DNA of 64,000 nucleotides from Calditrichia bacterium (GCA_028284445.1 JANQRS010000011.1:440321-504320); one strand, 5' to 3'; positions 36,256 to 45,849 are shown, counted from the stretch's first letter. The notes: generated by a model from the sequence alone, not told the origin. Numbers and translations: made by a program.

Positions 36256-37611
36256 CTAATACATCATCCTGCGAATTGTTTCGAACTCCGGATGATCAAT
36301 TCCGGCATTCTCCAACAGATACAAATCATCTAATATGGCGGTTTGGCCGATATTCCCACCAGCGTGTTCCAATGTTAAATCTCTACAGCTCAGGTATAGC
36401 TCCTTGGCTTCATCCAGTTGCTCATTAAGCAGAAAGCTGTGTGCCAGGTAAGTGTAGATCCATAGTTGATACTGATCCAAGGCCAGGGCCTCTTCAGCAG
36501 CCTTTACAGCACGCTCGTAATCGTTGTTCAGTAAATAGATCCAGGCTAAATTACCATATTCTCTGGCCCTCAAGTCTGGTGAATACGCCGCCGCCAGCCC
36601 CTTGAGCTGATGTTTCAGCGCATGATCCGGACGTTTAAGGACCATCGAAATTTGAGCGGCAAAGAATTCCAGATCAGGGACCTCTTCCGTCAGTTCGAGA
36701 GCTGCATAAAGATCTGCCAGCGCGGCCTCAAAATGCTTTATGCTCGCATAAAGCTGGCCACGATTAGCCAAAACTTCAAGCTTGAGCGTATCTGCCAAAA
36801 GCACTTGCTCATAGTCATTCAATGCCGCATAATGCGCCCCGCTTCGAGCCCGAACAACAGCGCGATTGTAGCGAGCTTCAACAAAGCTGCTGTCAATTTC
36901 AAGTGCAGCTGTGTATGCACTAATTTTGAGTTTTGGATCGCTGCTACTGACAGCTTGATAGAAGTAGGGGAGGGGCGATTTTTTCTCCGCAGCAAAGCTG
37001 TCCTCGAGTGCGATTATAGCTGAATCACCCGCCAAACGATATTCTATATCAGCGACAGCAATAGAATTGGCTTCGCTAAGCTCATCATACATCTGAAGGG
37101 GATTGTTGGCAATACCAAGCAGACGAGGATCAAGGCGCCTTTCCATGGCGAAATTGCGCAACTCAATAGGGGTCATGTTCTTGACGATGAATTGTTCACC
37201 TGAGGCCAGGCGCGAAAAGCGCAATTCGAGGCTTTTACGGATTTGAGCGTCTTGAGAGAGATCAGCGGCAACTCTGGCAGCGAGCGCCTTCACAGCAAGA
37301 GAATTCTTGCCAGAGGAAGCAAACAGACGCGGATAACGAGATTTGAGCTTTTTGATCACCGGTCCGGCCACACTAGAGAAATGCGGCCAGGCACCACCGG
37401 TAACTCGACGGCCAGCAACGAATAGCTCCGCAGCCTGACATTCGTCGACGATTTGCATAGCAATTTTCGTCAACTTCTGCCCCAGATCGTCAGAATGTGT
37501 TGAGTCTTGTGCCAGCAAAGCCAAAGAAGTGATTTGCAGGGTGATAACACCTGATATCATCAGACGTTGCAGTGCAGTTAGCACACTTCCAGGCCACTCT
37601 CTTTTTTGCAT
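36256..37611 (-). CDS. Exported TPR protein
   Basis: 451 aa. Signal peptide ending near residue 35 ('LALLAQDSTH'), a helical region ~40-190, and at least five TPR units over ~215-430 ('ARYNRAVVRARSGAHYAALNDYEQVLLAD', 'LANRGQLYASIKHFEAALADLYAALEL', 'GNLAWIYLLNNDYERAVKAAEEALALD'). Probably periplasmic scaffold; no enzymatic motif. Converges with the dnaB operon, 6 bases apart, without a terminator visible. Confidence 0.75.
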   Translation of the reverse strand: MQKREWPGSVLTALQRLMISGVITLQITSLALLAQDSTHSDDLGQKLTKIAMQIVDECQAAELFVAGRRVTGGAWPHFSSVAGPVIKKLKSRYPRLFASSGKNSLAVKALAARVAADLSQDAQIRKSLELRFSRLASGEQFIVKNMTPIELRNFAMERRLDPRLLGIANNPLQMYDELSEANSIAVADIEYRLAGDSAIIALEDSFAAEKKSPLPYFYQAVSSSDPKLKISAYTAALEIDSSFVEARYNRAVVRARSGAHYAALNDYEQVLLADTLKLEVLANRGQLYASIKHFEAALADLYAALELTEEVPDLEFFAAQISMVLKRPDHALKHQLKGLAAAYSPDLRAREYGNLAWIYLLNNDYERAVKAAEEALALDQYQLWIYTYLAHSFLLNEQLDEAKELYLSCRDLTLEHAGGNIGQTAILDDLYLLENAGIDHPEFETIRRMMY

Positions 37612-37868
37612 GAATTTGCCTCATGATATCATTGAAGTTATCAGTAAGGAATTGTCGCAATTCCCGCACCAATGCTTGTGCAAAATTTGTTCCGCTTGTA
37701 GCAAATCTGCGACAATTTAAAAGAGAAAGGGTCTATGTCGTTGCGCCATGCAACAAATTTGTATTCGCATTTGTCACCGACTGGAAATTTTTTATACATT
37801 TTCCCCATAATTCCTGCTTATATAGATGAGGACAAGTATTCACTTATAATGCAGTACGGCTGAGATCT

Positions 37869-38135
37869 ATGGAATTTTTCACCTTGGGATTCTTTCATAA
37901 TAAGTGGCTGTGGACGCATGTTTTGCTAGGAGGGTTATTGGCAAAGTTAGTTCACACCAAATTCAAAAAAGGGCAAACCATGGCGATTGTGATCTTCGTA
38001 GCAGTTGCATGGGAACTCTACGAGTATTTTGCCAGCGATATTCCGGCCATCTACGGCACAAGCATACGCTTCTATTATGATGCGGCAGGGGACATCATCG
38101 GCGCGATACTTATGGCATTGATCGTCTTATTTTAG
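37869..38135 (+). CDS. Small membrane protein
   Basis: 88 aa with about three membrane helices (~10-26, 38-55, 68-88). The central 'VAWELYEYFASDIPAIYGTSIRFYYDAAGDIIGAI' combines an acidic WELYEY helix end with an Asp-containing helix start, an arrangement seen in VanZ-like and DUF2238-type membrane proteins. No function can be assigned. A weak CTGAGA precedes the ATG. Confidence 0.6.
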   Translation: MEFFTLGFFHNKWLWTHVLLGGLLAKLVHTKFKKGQTMAIVIFVAVAWELYEYFASDIPAIYGTSIRFYYDAAGDIIGAILMALIVLF

Positions 38136-38201
38136 CCAGCAGCGTCGAGAAAAAATGCAGAGACATCTACAAACCACTGAGACATCGGTGAGGAGGAGAA
38201 T

Positions 38202-39596
38202 ATGAAAATAATCCATCGCACGTTGATATACGTTTTCTTTTCGGCAATATTTTTGACCATTGCCTGCGCACAGCAACATAAGCGGCCACAATGGGCTGAC
38301 AACAACTACATCCCGCTAAATGCCAATCGCTCCTATTCGGCGGTGCGTTCCGGGCATTCAACGATGGAGAACCGTCAGGTAATCCGCAATGAAGCCATCG
38401 CAGACATTTCGGCGCAGATTGAAACTGAAATTCGGTCTGACATCGTTCGCCAATTACGCGAGGAAGGCAATGCTGTTAGTGACAATATTAGCATCGACAT
38501 CCGCACGCAGACCAGCGGCAACTTCTTCGGTGAAGATTTGAGGGTTGATGAATACGTAGACAAGAAGAAAGACGTTTATTGGATAAGGGTCGTGCTGGAT
38601 AAGTCCGCATACAAACGGCGACTCAAACAACAACAGGATCTCAGCGCCCAAAATGCCTACGCTGGCTACCTAAACGGGCTGAAAGCAGAAGCAAATAAGC
38701 GCTATGTCGAGGCTGTTGTCAGTTACAATCAGGCGCTGAATGATTTGCATCCCTTCAAAGATTTTCCGCTCGCTGTCACACACGAAGGTAAGAGCTTGAT
38801 GCTGAGAACAGCTATACCGGAAAGGATGCGACAACTCATCAACAATATTGGCCCGGAAGCGAGCTTGCCCTCACAGGCATTTAAATTTACAGATGCAAAA
38901 TCCGCTTCTTTCATCGCTCACTACTACGAAGGACTCAGCCAATTCCCAGTCGCTTCCTTACCGATTAGCTTTAACGTTACCCGCGGGTCTGCGCAAATCG
39001 ACAAGTCAGGCACGACAGGTAGCAGCGGCGTTGTAAAATGCAAAATTGGCGAAGGGGATTGGGGCAAGAATGGTCTACAGATTGAAGCCAAAACCAGTTG
39101 GCTGGACTTGTTGAAGAATGAGACAGTTCTGCAAGATTTTTCAATTGACCTAAGCACACCCAAGAAGGCGACAACTGACCTGGTCCTGAAAGGACCGATC
39201 ATCCTCGGTAAGTTTTCATATCAAGGGGACAAATCTTCCGTGAAAGGGAGCGGGGGAGAACTGAACGTGATTCGTAGCATGGTAGTCAATTACATGAGCG
39301 ACAAAATCGGTGCGGAGTTTTCGGGAAAAAGCACTGGAAGTGACGCGCAACTATCGGTGGATGTATCGGGAAGTGCCTTAGGAACGGTCGTCAGTGGATT
39401 CAGAACCGTTTCATTGACGGCAAGCGTCGAATTGGTAGATCTTGAAGCGAATCGGGCTATCTATTCTCCAGCCTCGACAACAGTTAAGGGCGTTGGCACC
39501 AGTGATGCCGCAGCCCTCAACAATGGTATCAAAAAACTTGAACAGCTATTCAGGGCCAAGATTCTCCCGGAGCTGACAAGCAACTTTATCCGCTAG
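38202..39596 (+). CDS. LPP20-like lipoprotein
   Basis: 464 aa. Lipoprotein signal ending 'FLTIAC|AQQ' with Cys near 24. Residues ~35-145 match the LPP20/FlgO-type domain ('NRSYSAVRSGHSTMENRQVIRNEAIADISAQIETEI', 'DVYWIRVVLDKSAYKRRL'). Residues ~155-205 are TPR-like; the rest is beta-rich with a final glycine/serine region. GGAGGAG lies 5 bases before the ATG. It converges with a CsgG-like gene and the two overlap by 4 bases. LPP20 and CsgG-like proteins often occur together in outer-membrane assemblies. Confidence 0.78.
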   Translation: MKIIHRTLIYVFFSAIFLTIACAQQHKRPQWADNNYIPLNANRSYSAVRSGHSTMENRQVIRNEAIADISAQIETEIRSDIVRQLREEGNAVSDNISIDIRTQTSGNFFGEDLRVDEYVDKKKDVYWIRVVLDKSAYKRRLKQQQDLSAQNAYAGYLNGLKAEANKRYVEAVVSYNQALNDLHPFKDFPLAVTHEGKSLMLRTAIPERMRQLINNIGPEASLPSQAFKFTDAKSASFIAHYYEGLSQFPVASLPISFNVTRGSAQIDKSGTTGSSGVVKCKIGEGDWGKNGLQIEAKTSWLDLLKNETVLQDFSIDLSTPKKATTDLVLKGPIILGKFSYQGDKSSVKGSGGELNVIRSMVVNYMSDKIGAEFSGKSTGSDAQLSVDVSGSALGTVVSGFRTVSLTASVELVDLEANRAIYSPASTTVKGVGTSDAAALNNGIKKLEQLFRAKILPELTSNFIR

Positions 39597-40501
39597 CGAG
39601 CCTTTACGATATTACCGGCTGCAAATCCTTCACCGGAGACTATCTCTGCTTTGCAGGCTTTGCCGCCGGAAATATCAGAAATGACTTTAATCTTTCCAAT
39701 CTTCTCCTCTTCAGAACCCAAGCTCTCACCTGTATCAGGGTCAATCAGTTCTTCACCCTTGGAATACACGTAGAGCTCCATTCCTGGCTTGACACCACCT
39801 TTGGAACCCGGGCGCAGAAAAACAGTGCTGCCGGATACCTTGATCAACTTACCTTGCCATGCCAGTTTCGGGCTGCTAGCAGCGATATGACCGACACATT
39901 CATCGATCGCTTTCCGAGCAGCTTTCCCGGGCAGGGTGCGATCCCACTTGCGCAAGTTGCTAAAATCGAGATTACGATCGATCACATCAAAACTAATGCC
40001 CTTGGATGACTGTTCTTTAACGGCTGATTTGGCGGTCAAAATTTCGCCGCTCTCGGTATCAACCAGGCGAATATCAACACCAACGCGGGCAACATCCGTC
40101 TTTCGGCCAACCTTAAAGCGCCCGATACCAACATCACCTTTGTTTGAAGAAATACCAAATTCAGTGACACTTCCGATAATAACTGCTGCAGCGCCCAATT
40201 GCTTTCCTATTTTGGCAGCTGTGGAGGGCGTGACAATGCCACTTTCACCACGCATGATCTCCTTCATGATCTTGTCCATTTCAGCTCGCTCGAGCACAGT
40301 AAACTTCTTGGTCTCTACGAGGCTGGTCACAACCATATCGGCGACTCCACGCCCGATATTATGACCATACCCAGCTTTATCTTCAAAATCTATAACGGCG
40401 ACACGAACCTTGAGACCATCCGGTCCATTTGCCAACACTGGCAGCGCCAGCAATACGGCAAAAACTACGATGTGGAACTTCCGCGCAATAGCAAACATCA
40501 T
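39593..40501 (-). CDS. CsgG/HfaB-like exported protein
   Basis: 302 aa. Signal peptide ~1-25 without a lipobox ('LALPVLANG'). The CsgG core spans ~30-190: 'KVRVAVIDFEDKAGYGHNIGRGVADMVVTSLVETKKFTVLERAEMDKIMKE', 'AAKIGKQLGAAAVIIGSVTEFG', 'VDIRLVDTESGEILTA'. Residues ~215-300 form an extra beta domain ending 'SGEGFAAGNIVKAR', typical of CsgG-like proteins with a FlgT-like C-terminus. CsgG makes a secretion pore, but proteins like this lacking the lipid anchor are more often periplasmic accessory factors. Confidence 0.85.
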   Translation of the reverse strand: MMFAIARKFHIVVFAVLLALPVLANGPDGLKVRVAVIDFEDKAGYGHNIGRGVADMVVTSLVETKKFTVLERAEMDKIMKEIMRGESGIVTPSTAAKIGKQLGAAAVIIGSVTEFGISSNKGDVGIGRFKVGRKTDVARVGVDIRLVDTESGEILTAKSAVKEQSSKGISFDVIDRNLDFSNLRKWDRTLPGKAARKAIDECVGHIAASSPKLAWQGKLIKVSGSTVFLRPGSKGGVKPGMELYVYSKGEELIDPDTGESLGSEEEKIGKIKVISDISGGKACKAEIVSGEGFAAGNIVKAR

Positions 40502-40839
40502 ATTATTAACTCCCCTAGAAAGTCTTTTTTAGAATTCACAACAATCTTTAAACCTGCACCATAATTTAGTGTGCTGCTGAGCAAATTTCAACCAATCGAT
40601 AAGTAAAACTGCTTCCCGACCTATCGAATCACTCGCGCTTCTCAGGATCATTTAGTCAAGAGTGATTTTCTATCTTGATTTCCCAACACACCTGTTTGTA
40701 TATTTAAGTGACGTTCATTGGTAGCACATCAACTTTGCTCCAAACTGAAACCTCCCCAAATCTAATCTTCTTATACAATCTTTCGCCACATGCAGGATTT
40801 ACAACCACGTGCATGGGTAAAACCTTTATGGAGTGCTTA

Positions 40840-43338
40840 ATGGCATGGTGGTTTAGAATGCCGTTGGCAGCGCTTACCGTTCTGGTCATTTGCTGCTGCA
40901 TTTTTTCTTGTACAACCGACACATCACTGGAGATGCCCGTCGCCAATCGTGGGGTATTGGATGTCAGTCAGTGGCAATTCGATTCAAATGGGCCAATATA
41001 TCTTGACGGTGAATATGAGTTCTATTGGCAAAGCTTATTGAATCCGACAGATTTCAGCACGAACAGAAAGTTGCCTTCACCTGTCTTTATAAGCGTGCCG
41101 TCCGTTTGGAATGACATCAATATTGATAGCCTTGCATTGCAAGGGACAGGTTATGCAACATACCGCCTCCTTATTACCAACATTTTCACTGAAAAGCAAC
41201 TATCGCTACACATCAAAGATATGGCCACGGCCTTCCGTCTCTTCGTCAACGGCAATGAGATTGTTCAGCAAGGGCAGGTCAGCTCCGTGCCCGAATTTGC
41301 GAAGCCCAAATTCAAACCGGGCATCTTTGATTTGAAAACGACTGATGCAGATCTTGAAATCATTATACAGGTTTCAAACTTCCATCATCGCAAAGGCGGC
41401 ATTTGGGAACAAATCTCTTTGGGACCGCAACAACAGATCGTTCAAAATTGGGGAAACCGGCTGGCATTTGACTTGTTTATTATAGGCACGCTGGCCATAA
41501 TGGGGTTATACCATTTAATCCTCTACTTGCTCAATGCACGAAGTTTCCCTCTCTTGGGATTTAGCCTCTTCTGCCTGGTAATCTCCGTGCGCATGCTTTG
41601 TGTAGAAGAGCGCTGGCTAATTTACTTCCTGGAAGACGTCAACTGGGAACTCTTTATCAAACTTGAGTATTTGAGTGGCTATTTGACTGTCCCGACCTTC
41701 GCCATATTTCTTTACTGGATGTTCAAGCCTGAATTCAACACCTATGCGCTCTATACAGTTCTTCTGATTTCGGGAATCACTGCCAGCCTTGTAATATTAA
41801 CCCCGGCAGCAGTTTTCACGAACACCTTCCCGTTTTATGCAGTGTTTATAGTTATGTGCTGCTGCTACGCAACCTATATTCTTATCCGGGGGCGCGCTCG
41901 TCAACCGGTCGATGCCATTCTATTTCTTAGCGGCTTCCTGGTTATTTTTGCAACAACCATAATAGACCTTCTAGATATCGCCGGCTGGCTGCAAACTGGC
42001 CATTACATCGGTCTTGGATTGCTCATTTTTATTCTGATGCAGGCAGGCACCATTGCTTTTCGTCACTCTCGAACATTTCGTATTATTCGAGATCAGCACC
42101 AAATCATGGGCGAAATGAACGTCAAATACAAGCAAGAGATCAATGACCGAATTAAGGCAGAAGACGAAAAGCAGCAATTAGCTGCAAAACTGGCCCGTTC
42201 CGAACGTATGGAAGCCCTGGGGCTACTGGCCGGTGGCGTTGCGCATGACCTCAACAATGTTCTTTCAGGCATAGTTTCTTACCCTGACTTGATCTTAATG
42301 GATCTGCAACCAGAAACCACACTATATCGCAGGATGGAAGTCATACGTGATTCCGGCGAGAAGGCCGCTGCCATTGTCGAAGACTTGCTCACCTTGACCC
42401 GTCGAGGCGTGATGCGCCCGGAAATCATTAACCTAAACCAACTAATAATAGAACATATGCGCTCTGCGGAGATCATAAACATCAAGAAACATCACCCAAA
42501 CCTCCAAATCATCGTCGAGACAGATCCGCTATTGCTAAACATTTCCGGATCACCAATTCACATCAAAAAATCGCTGTTGAATCTGTTGACGAACGCCGCT
42601 GAGGCTCAGCCAAATGGGGGAGACGTGATCGTATCTACCCAAAACGTCTACTTGGAAAAACGCGACCAGGACTACAACGAAATGCCGGAAGGCGATTATG
42701 CCCGCCTTCGCGTGGTTGATCATGGTATAGGGATTGCTCAGGAAGATCTGGAGCATATTTTTGAACCATTCTACACCAAAAAAGTTATGGGGACCAGCGG
42801 AACGGGACTGGGAATGACAGTGGTTTGGGGAACTGTTCACGACCATGCCGGCCATATCGACGTCAACAGCAGAGAGGGACGCGGGACCATATTCGACCTT
42901 TATTTCCCGGCAACTCGAGACCAAATTGACAGCCGATCATCATATCCGCTGCCACTACAGGAATATATGGGAAGAGGAGAAAAAATACTGGTCATTGACG
43001 ATATTAACGAACAGCGAGAAATTGCCTCAAATATATTACGCCGTCTAAACTACGAACCAGTTTCCGTTCCGTCCGGAGAGGCAGCGGTCGAGTTTCTCAG
43101 GGACCATACGGTTGACTGCTTGATACTAGATATGGTAATGGAGCCGGGTATTGGCGGGCTGGAAACCTATCAGCAAATCATAGACTTAAGGCCGGGCACT
43201 CCGGCAGTGATCGCCAGCGGTTTTTCAGAAACCGAAGAGGTGAGGATTGCTCAAGAGTTAGGTGCCGGCGAATATCTTCGCAAGCCGTATACCATAGAAA
43301 AACTAGGTATAGCCATCCAAAACCAACTTGTTAAATAA
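40840..43338 (+). CDS. Hybrid sensor histidine kinase with 7TMR-DISM input and C-terminal receiver
   Basis: 832 aa from the ATG at 40840, which has GGAG 6 bases upstream. N-terminal 'VLVICCCIFSC|TTD' resembles a lipobox; residues ~40-190 are a beta-rich 7TMR-DISMED2-like sensor ('LHIKDMATAFRLFVNGNEI'), ~205-420 seven membrane helices, ~430-465 coiled coil, HisKA with His469 ('GGVAHDLNNVLSGI'), HATPase ~560-700 ('VVDHGIGIAQEDLEHIFEPFYTKK', 'GTGLGMTVV') and a receiver ~715-830 with Asp764 ('LILDMVMEPG'). The ligand, perhaps a carbohydrate, is unknown. No response regulator lies next to it. Confidence 0.9.
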   Translation: MAWWFRMPLAALTVLVICCCIFSCTTDTSLEMPVANRGVLDVSQWQFDSNGPIYLDGEYEFYWQSLLNPTDFSTNRKLPSPVFISVPSVWNDINIDSLALQGTGYATYRLLITNIFTEKQLSLHIKDMATAFRLFVNGNEIVQQGQVSSVPEFAKPKFKPGIFDLKTTDADLEIIIQVSNFHHRKGGIWEQISLGPQQQIVQNWGNRLAFDLFIIGTLAIMGLYHLILYLLNARSFPLLGFSLFCLVISVRMLCVEERWLIYFLEDVNWELFIKLEYLSGYLTVPTFAIFLYWMFKPEFNTYALYTVLLISGITASLVILTPAAVFTNTFPFYAVFIVMCCCYATYILIRGRARQPVDAILFLSGFLVIFATTIIDLLDIAGWLQTGHYIGLGLLIFILMQAGTIAFRHSRTFRIIRDQHQIMGEMNVKYKQEINDRIKAEDEKQQLAAKLARSERMEALGLLAGGVAHDLNNVLSGIVSYPDLILMDLQPETTLYRRMEVIRDSGEKAAAIVEDLLTLTRRGVMRPEIINLNQLIIEHMRSAEIINIKKHHPNLQIIVETDPLLLNISGSPIHIKKSLLNLLTNAAEAQPNGGDVIVSTQNVYLEKRDQDYNEMPEGDYARLRVVDHGIGIAQEDLEHIFEPFYTKKVMGTSGTGLGMTVVWGTVHDHAGHIDVNSREGRGTIFDLYFPATRDQIDSRSSYPLPLQEYMGRGEKILVIDDINEQREIASNILRRLNYEPVSVPSGEAAVEFLRDHTVDCLILDMVMEPGIGGLETYQQIIDLRPGTPAVIASGFSETEEVRIAQELGAGEYLRKPYTIEKLGIAIQNQLVK

Positions 43339-43387
43339 TTCACAATCGATAAAGATAGACATATGAGCACTACCGCTCGCCACAATA

Positions 43388-43792
43388 TCAATGCCAGGAG
43401 GCGATTCCCGGTAGTTTTGGTTCTAGAAGTCCGGCATCGTGCACCAGAACGTCTTCTCGCGAAAACTGAATGCCATCTGACATGATCTGAAAATCCCGAA
43501 TCATCAGGGCATTTGTATGAATCGAGACATTCCAGGAAGCATAGGCAGTAATTGTCATCCATATGGGGTCAAGGCCATCAAAGAGGGAAATGGGCCCTGA
43601 GACCTTAAATCGAATCAAACGATCACGGACATCGAGAATACTTACGGACGGTTTGCGAGAAAGCAACAAGCCTGGCTTTAAAAGCGAGAATAGGACGCGC
43701 GTATCGGACGAAGAAGGCGTTGATGTCTCCAGGTAATCGGCCACAGCATCTACGATTATTGCTCTAATCTTATTTTCTATCAACCCAATCAT
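43388..43792 (-). CDS. Hypothetical protein of 134 aa
   Basis: Start chosen at 43792, where GAGG lies 6 bases upstream on the minus strand; the longer frame to 43831 has no ribosome binding site. The product is soluble and mixed alpha/beta ('IRAIIVDAVADYLETSTPSSSDTR', 'LIRFKVSGPISLFDGLDPIWMTITAYASWNVSIHT'). No family recognised. It is the first gene of the gene-poor accessory stretch; it may be a remnant of a longer gene, because it ends abruptly in a hydrophilic tail. Confidence 0.45.
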   Translation of the reverse strand: MIGLIENKIRAIIVDAVADYLETSTPSSSDTRVLFSLLKPGLLLSRKPSVSILDVRDRLIRFKVSGPISLFDGLDPIWMTITAYASWNVSIHTNALMIRDFQIMSDGIQFSREDVLVHDAGLLEPKLPGIASWH

Positions 43793-44179
43793 AACAGACC
43801 TCGACAAATTTAAGCATATTACATAACCCAATTACCAGAATAGAGAGTTGGAGTTGGCATTTATCTTGGAATTTATGAAGATTGGATCATTATGTCCGCA
43901 ATGGAGATAGGGAAGAGATATTCGAACAAACAAGTTTACATAATATATATTATATTAAAAACTCCTTGCTTTGTTAGCCAGGCAAGTATATTTTACAATT
44001 CGTGAAAGACCAATAGAATCAAGGGGTTCGCAGGACGATTGATACGACCTCGGGCGCAATACACTACGGCACTTGTCGACGCCGTGAAGAAAACTTAGGA
44101 CACAAATGCAACTGCTAGCTGACTACCAAAGAGATTTTTCAGGGGGGTTAAAGGAGTAGATTGAGGGAGGTGGGCTCAA

Positions 44180-44298
44180 GTCAGGGGCGGGGCGGCACAA
44201 AACAGCGGCAGTCATTCGGCAGCGCGAAAGGTGTGCCTCCCCTATCCTGGCATGCCCCTTTCGCGACACTTTATCCCCTCCCCTACCGCCCGCCTGAC
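44180..44298. repeat. 119-nt GC-rich imperfect inverted structure of unknown nature
   Basis: Outer arms GTCAGG...CGGGGCGG (44180-44195) and CCGCCCGCCTGAC (44286-44298) pair with one bulged G and a GG bulge. Inside them a perfect 9-bp stem CGCGAAAGG (44223-44231) / CCTTTCGCG (44257-44265) extends through TGTGCC (44232-44237) with GGCATG (44249-44254). The element is far richer in GC than its flanks. No T-run follows, and it does not fit a terminator, CRISPR or integron attC site. Candidate structured RNA, MITE-like insertion or protein-binding cruciform. Confidence 0.6.
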
Positions 44299-44399
44299 AA
44301 TGCTCATCATAGACTTTAAAAATTGAACTAGTCGATTCAAAAGTGTGAAGTAATATGTGCCAGTTTTGCTCTTTCCAAATTATTCACCGAAGTCTTCGT

Positions 44400-44549
44400 T
44401 CATGTTTTCAGAGCTTCTTCTTTGGTTTTAAAAGACTCTTCTGTAGTTAATTCCCATTCTTCGCATCTGTACGGGTTACAAATCGTCGGACTCCAGATCG
44501 GGTTTTTGACCAAAAATGCCCTATTTGTGGAATGTCGAGGTATGCACAT
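44400..44549 (-). CDS. Possible small protein, 49 aa
   Basis: Minus-strand frame starting ATG at 44549. The product contains three cysteines ('TICNPYRCEEW' plus Cys2) and a gene-like charged end 'LTTEESFKTKEEALKT'. Only a weak AGAGAAG lies about 10 bases upstream. It could be an intact small gene or the surviving 3' end of a longer one. The amino-acid make-up of the last 25 residues, not the length, is the reason for listing it. Confidence 0.3.
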   Translation of the reverse strand: MCIPRHSTNRAFLVKNPIWSPTICNPYRCEEWELTTEESFKTKEEALKT

Positions 44550-44613
44550 TTCGGGTAACTTCTCTTACATAAATGGGACCACTCATTTATACATAACCAT
44601 ATTGGAGATGCAT

Positions 44614-45789
44614 ATGAATGTACCCTGTACACTTTTCACGTCTTTAATCTTGCTTTTTTCACTCACCCTTTTTTCTCAAACAGTTTCAACAATTGTTGGG
44701 CCGAATGTTAATGTTGATGATGGTATGATCGTTGACAATGACGGGAATATCTACGTTTCTCGCTATAGTGGTTCAACCGTTAGCAAGGTGACACCAGACG
44801 GAACTTTAAGCACTTTTGCCGACGGGTTTAATACGCCAAACGGTTTAGAAATTGACGCTGAGGGCAACATCTACGTCGCAGATGCTTTGGGAGGCCGGAT
44901 TTACAGAATTTCACAAGATGGGATTGTTGATACGCTGGTATTCAATATTACCAACCCATCCGGCCTTGCCTTTAATGCGACTCTTGATACACTTTATGTT
45001 TCACAATGCACTATTTCCAGAATTAGTAAGGTGGCGCTCGACGGCACGGTGACCACCTTAATTGGCGGAAATGGACTGAATTGTCCTGTTGGTCTTGAAT
45101 TTGACTCAGAGCAGAATCTGATTATTGGTAATTTTACAGGCGGGAATATTTTGAAGTATGAGAACAGCGCCTTAACCGTGATCGGAAATGTCCCGCCTTT
45201 CCTGGGATTTATAACGATTATTGAGGATCATATTTTTGGAACCAGCTTTAATGCCAACAAGATCTACCGAATGGCGCCTGGCGGTAGTGTTGAAGAATTT
45301 GCAGGTACAGGCATTGCCGGTCTCGTAGATGGCCCAGCAGACTCGGCACGATTTAATGCGCCAAATGGTATTGCTTCGTCACGCACAGGTGACACACTAT
45401 ACGTCAGCGATTGGAATTCCCGCTCGCTCCGTATGATCACCGGCAATGTTCTTACTGGAATTGAGGGCTGGAAGCCTGTTCGACCGAAACTATTCACTCT
45501 CAAACAGAATTATCCCAACCCGTTTAACCCGACTACAACTATTCGCTATTCATTAAGTGCTGCCGGTATTGTAAAACTGAATATTTACGACATCCAGGGG
45601 CGCCAGGTGAAGCAATTAGCAAGTGGCAATTCACAATCAGCCGGAAGCCATGAGCTGGTTTGGAATGGCACCGACGATTTCGGTGTAGCGGTAGCGTCCG
45701 GGGTGTATTTATACCGGTTGAGCATTACCGACCAAAGATCAAGGAGAACCGGATTTCAGCAGACCAGGAAGATGGTTTTGATGCGCTGA
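44614..45789 (+). CDS. Secreted NHL/SMP-30-type beta-propeller protein with T9SS sorting domain
   Basis: 391 aa from the ATG at 44614, which has GGAG 6 bases upstream; the longer frame upstream is not conserved-looking. Signal peptide ~1-22 ('LTLFSQTV'), then NHL-like repeats ~25-290 ('GMIVDNDGNIYVSRYSGSTVSKVTPDG', 'LEIDAEGNIYVADALGGRIYRISQDG', 'SRTGDTLYVSDWNSRSLRMI'), and a type A sorting domain from ~300 ('LKQNYPNPFNPTTTIRYSL' to the Arg-rich end). Propeller ligand unknown. Followed by another T9SS protein 60 bases downstream, so they may be co-expressed. Confidence 0.85.
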   Translation: MNVPCTLFTSLILLFSLTLFSQTVSTIVGPNVNVDDGMIVDNDGNIYVSRYSGSTVSKVTPDGTLSTFADGFNTPNGLEIDAEGNIYVADALGGRIYRISQDGIVDTLVFNITNPSGLAFNATLDTLYVSQCTISRISKVALDGTVTTLIGGNGLNCPVGLEFDSEQNLIIGNFTGGNILKYENSALTVIGNVPPFLGFITIIEDHIFGTSFNANKIYRMAPGGSVEEFAGTGIAGLVDGPADSARFNAPNGIASSRTGDTLYVSDWNSRSLRMITGNVLTGIEGWKPVRPKLFTLKQNYPNPFNPTTTIRYSLSAAGIVKLNIYDIQGRQVKQLASGNSQSAGSHELVWNGTDDFGVAVASGVYLYRLSITDQRSRRTGFQQTRKMVLMR

Positions 45790-45849
45790 TTCCGCAATTG
45801 ACCAGCCAATGTCATCCTTTGCCAATCTTAACCAATCGGGGAAATACAC

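Larger units (their letters stand above)
43793..44613. other. 820-base gene-poor stretch with a large hairpin and one possible small gene
   Basis: AT-rich outside one GC-rich island. It holds an AT palindrome near 43940-43957, the 119-nt hairpin at 44180-44298, and a 49-codon open frame on the minus strand at 44400-44549. Long frames through this stretch on the plus strand are upstream extensions of the next gene without coding character. Confidence 0.5.

Noticed and set aside
44180..44298. Integron attC site or IS terminal repeats
   Set aside because: No GTTRRRY/RYYYAAC core boxes, no integrase or transposase frame next to it, no target duplication visible.
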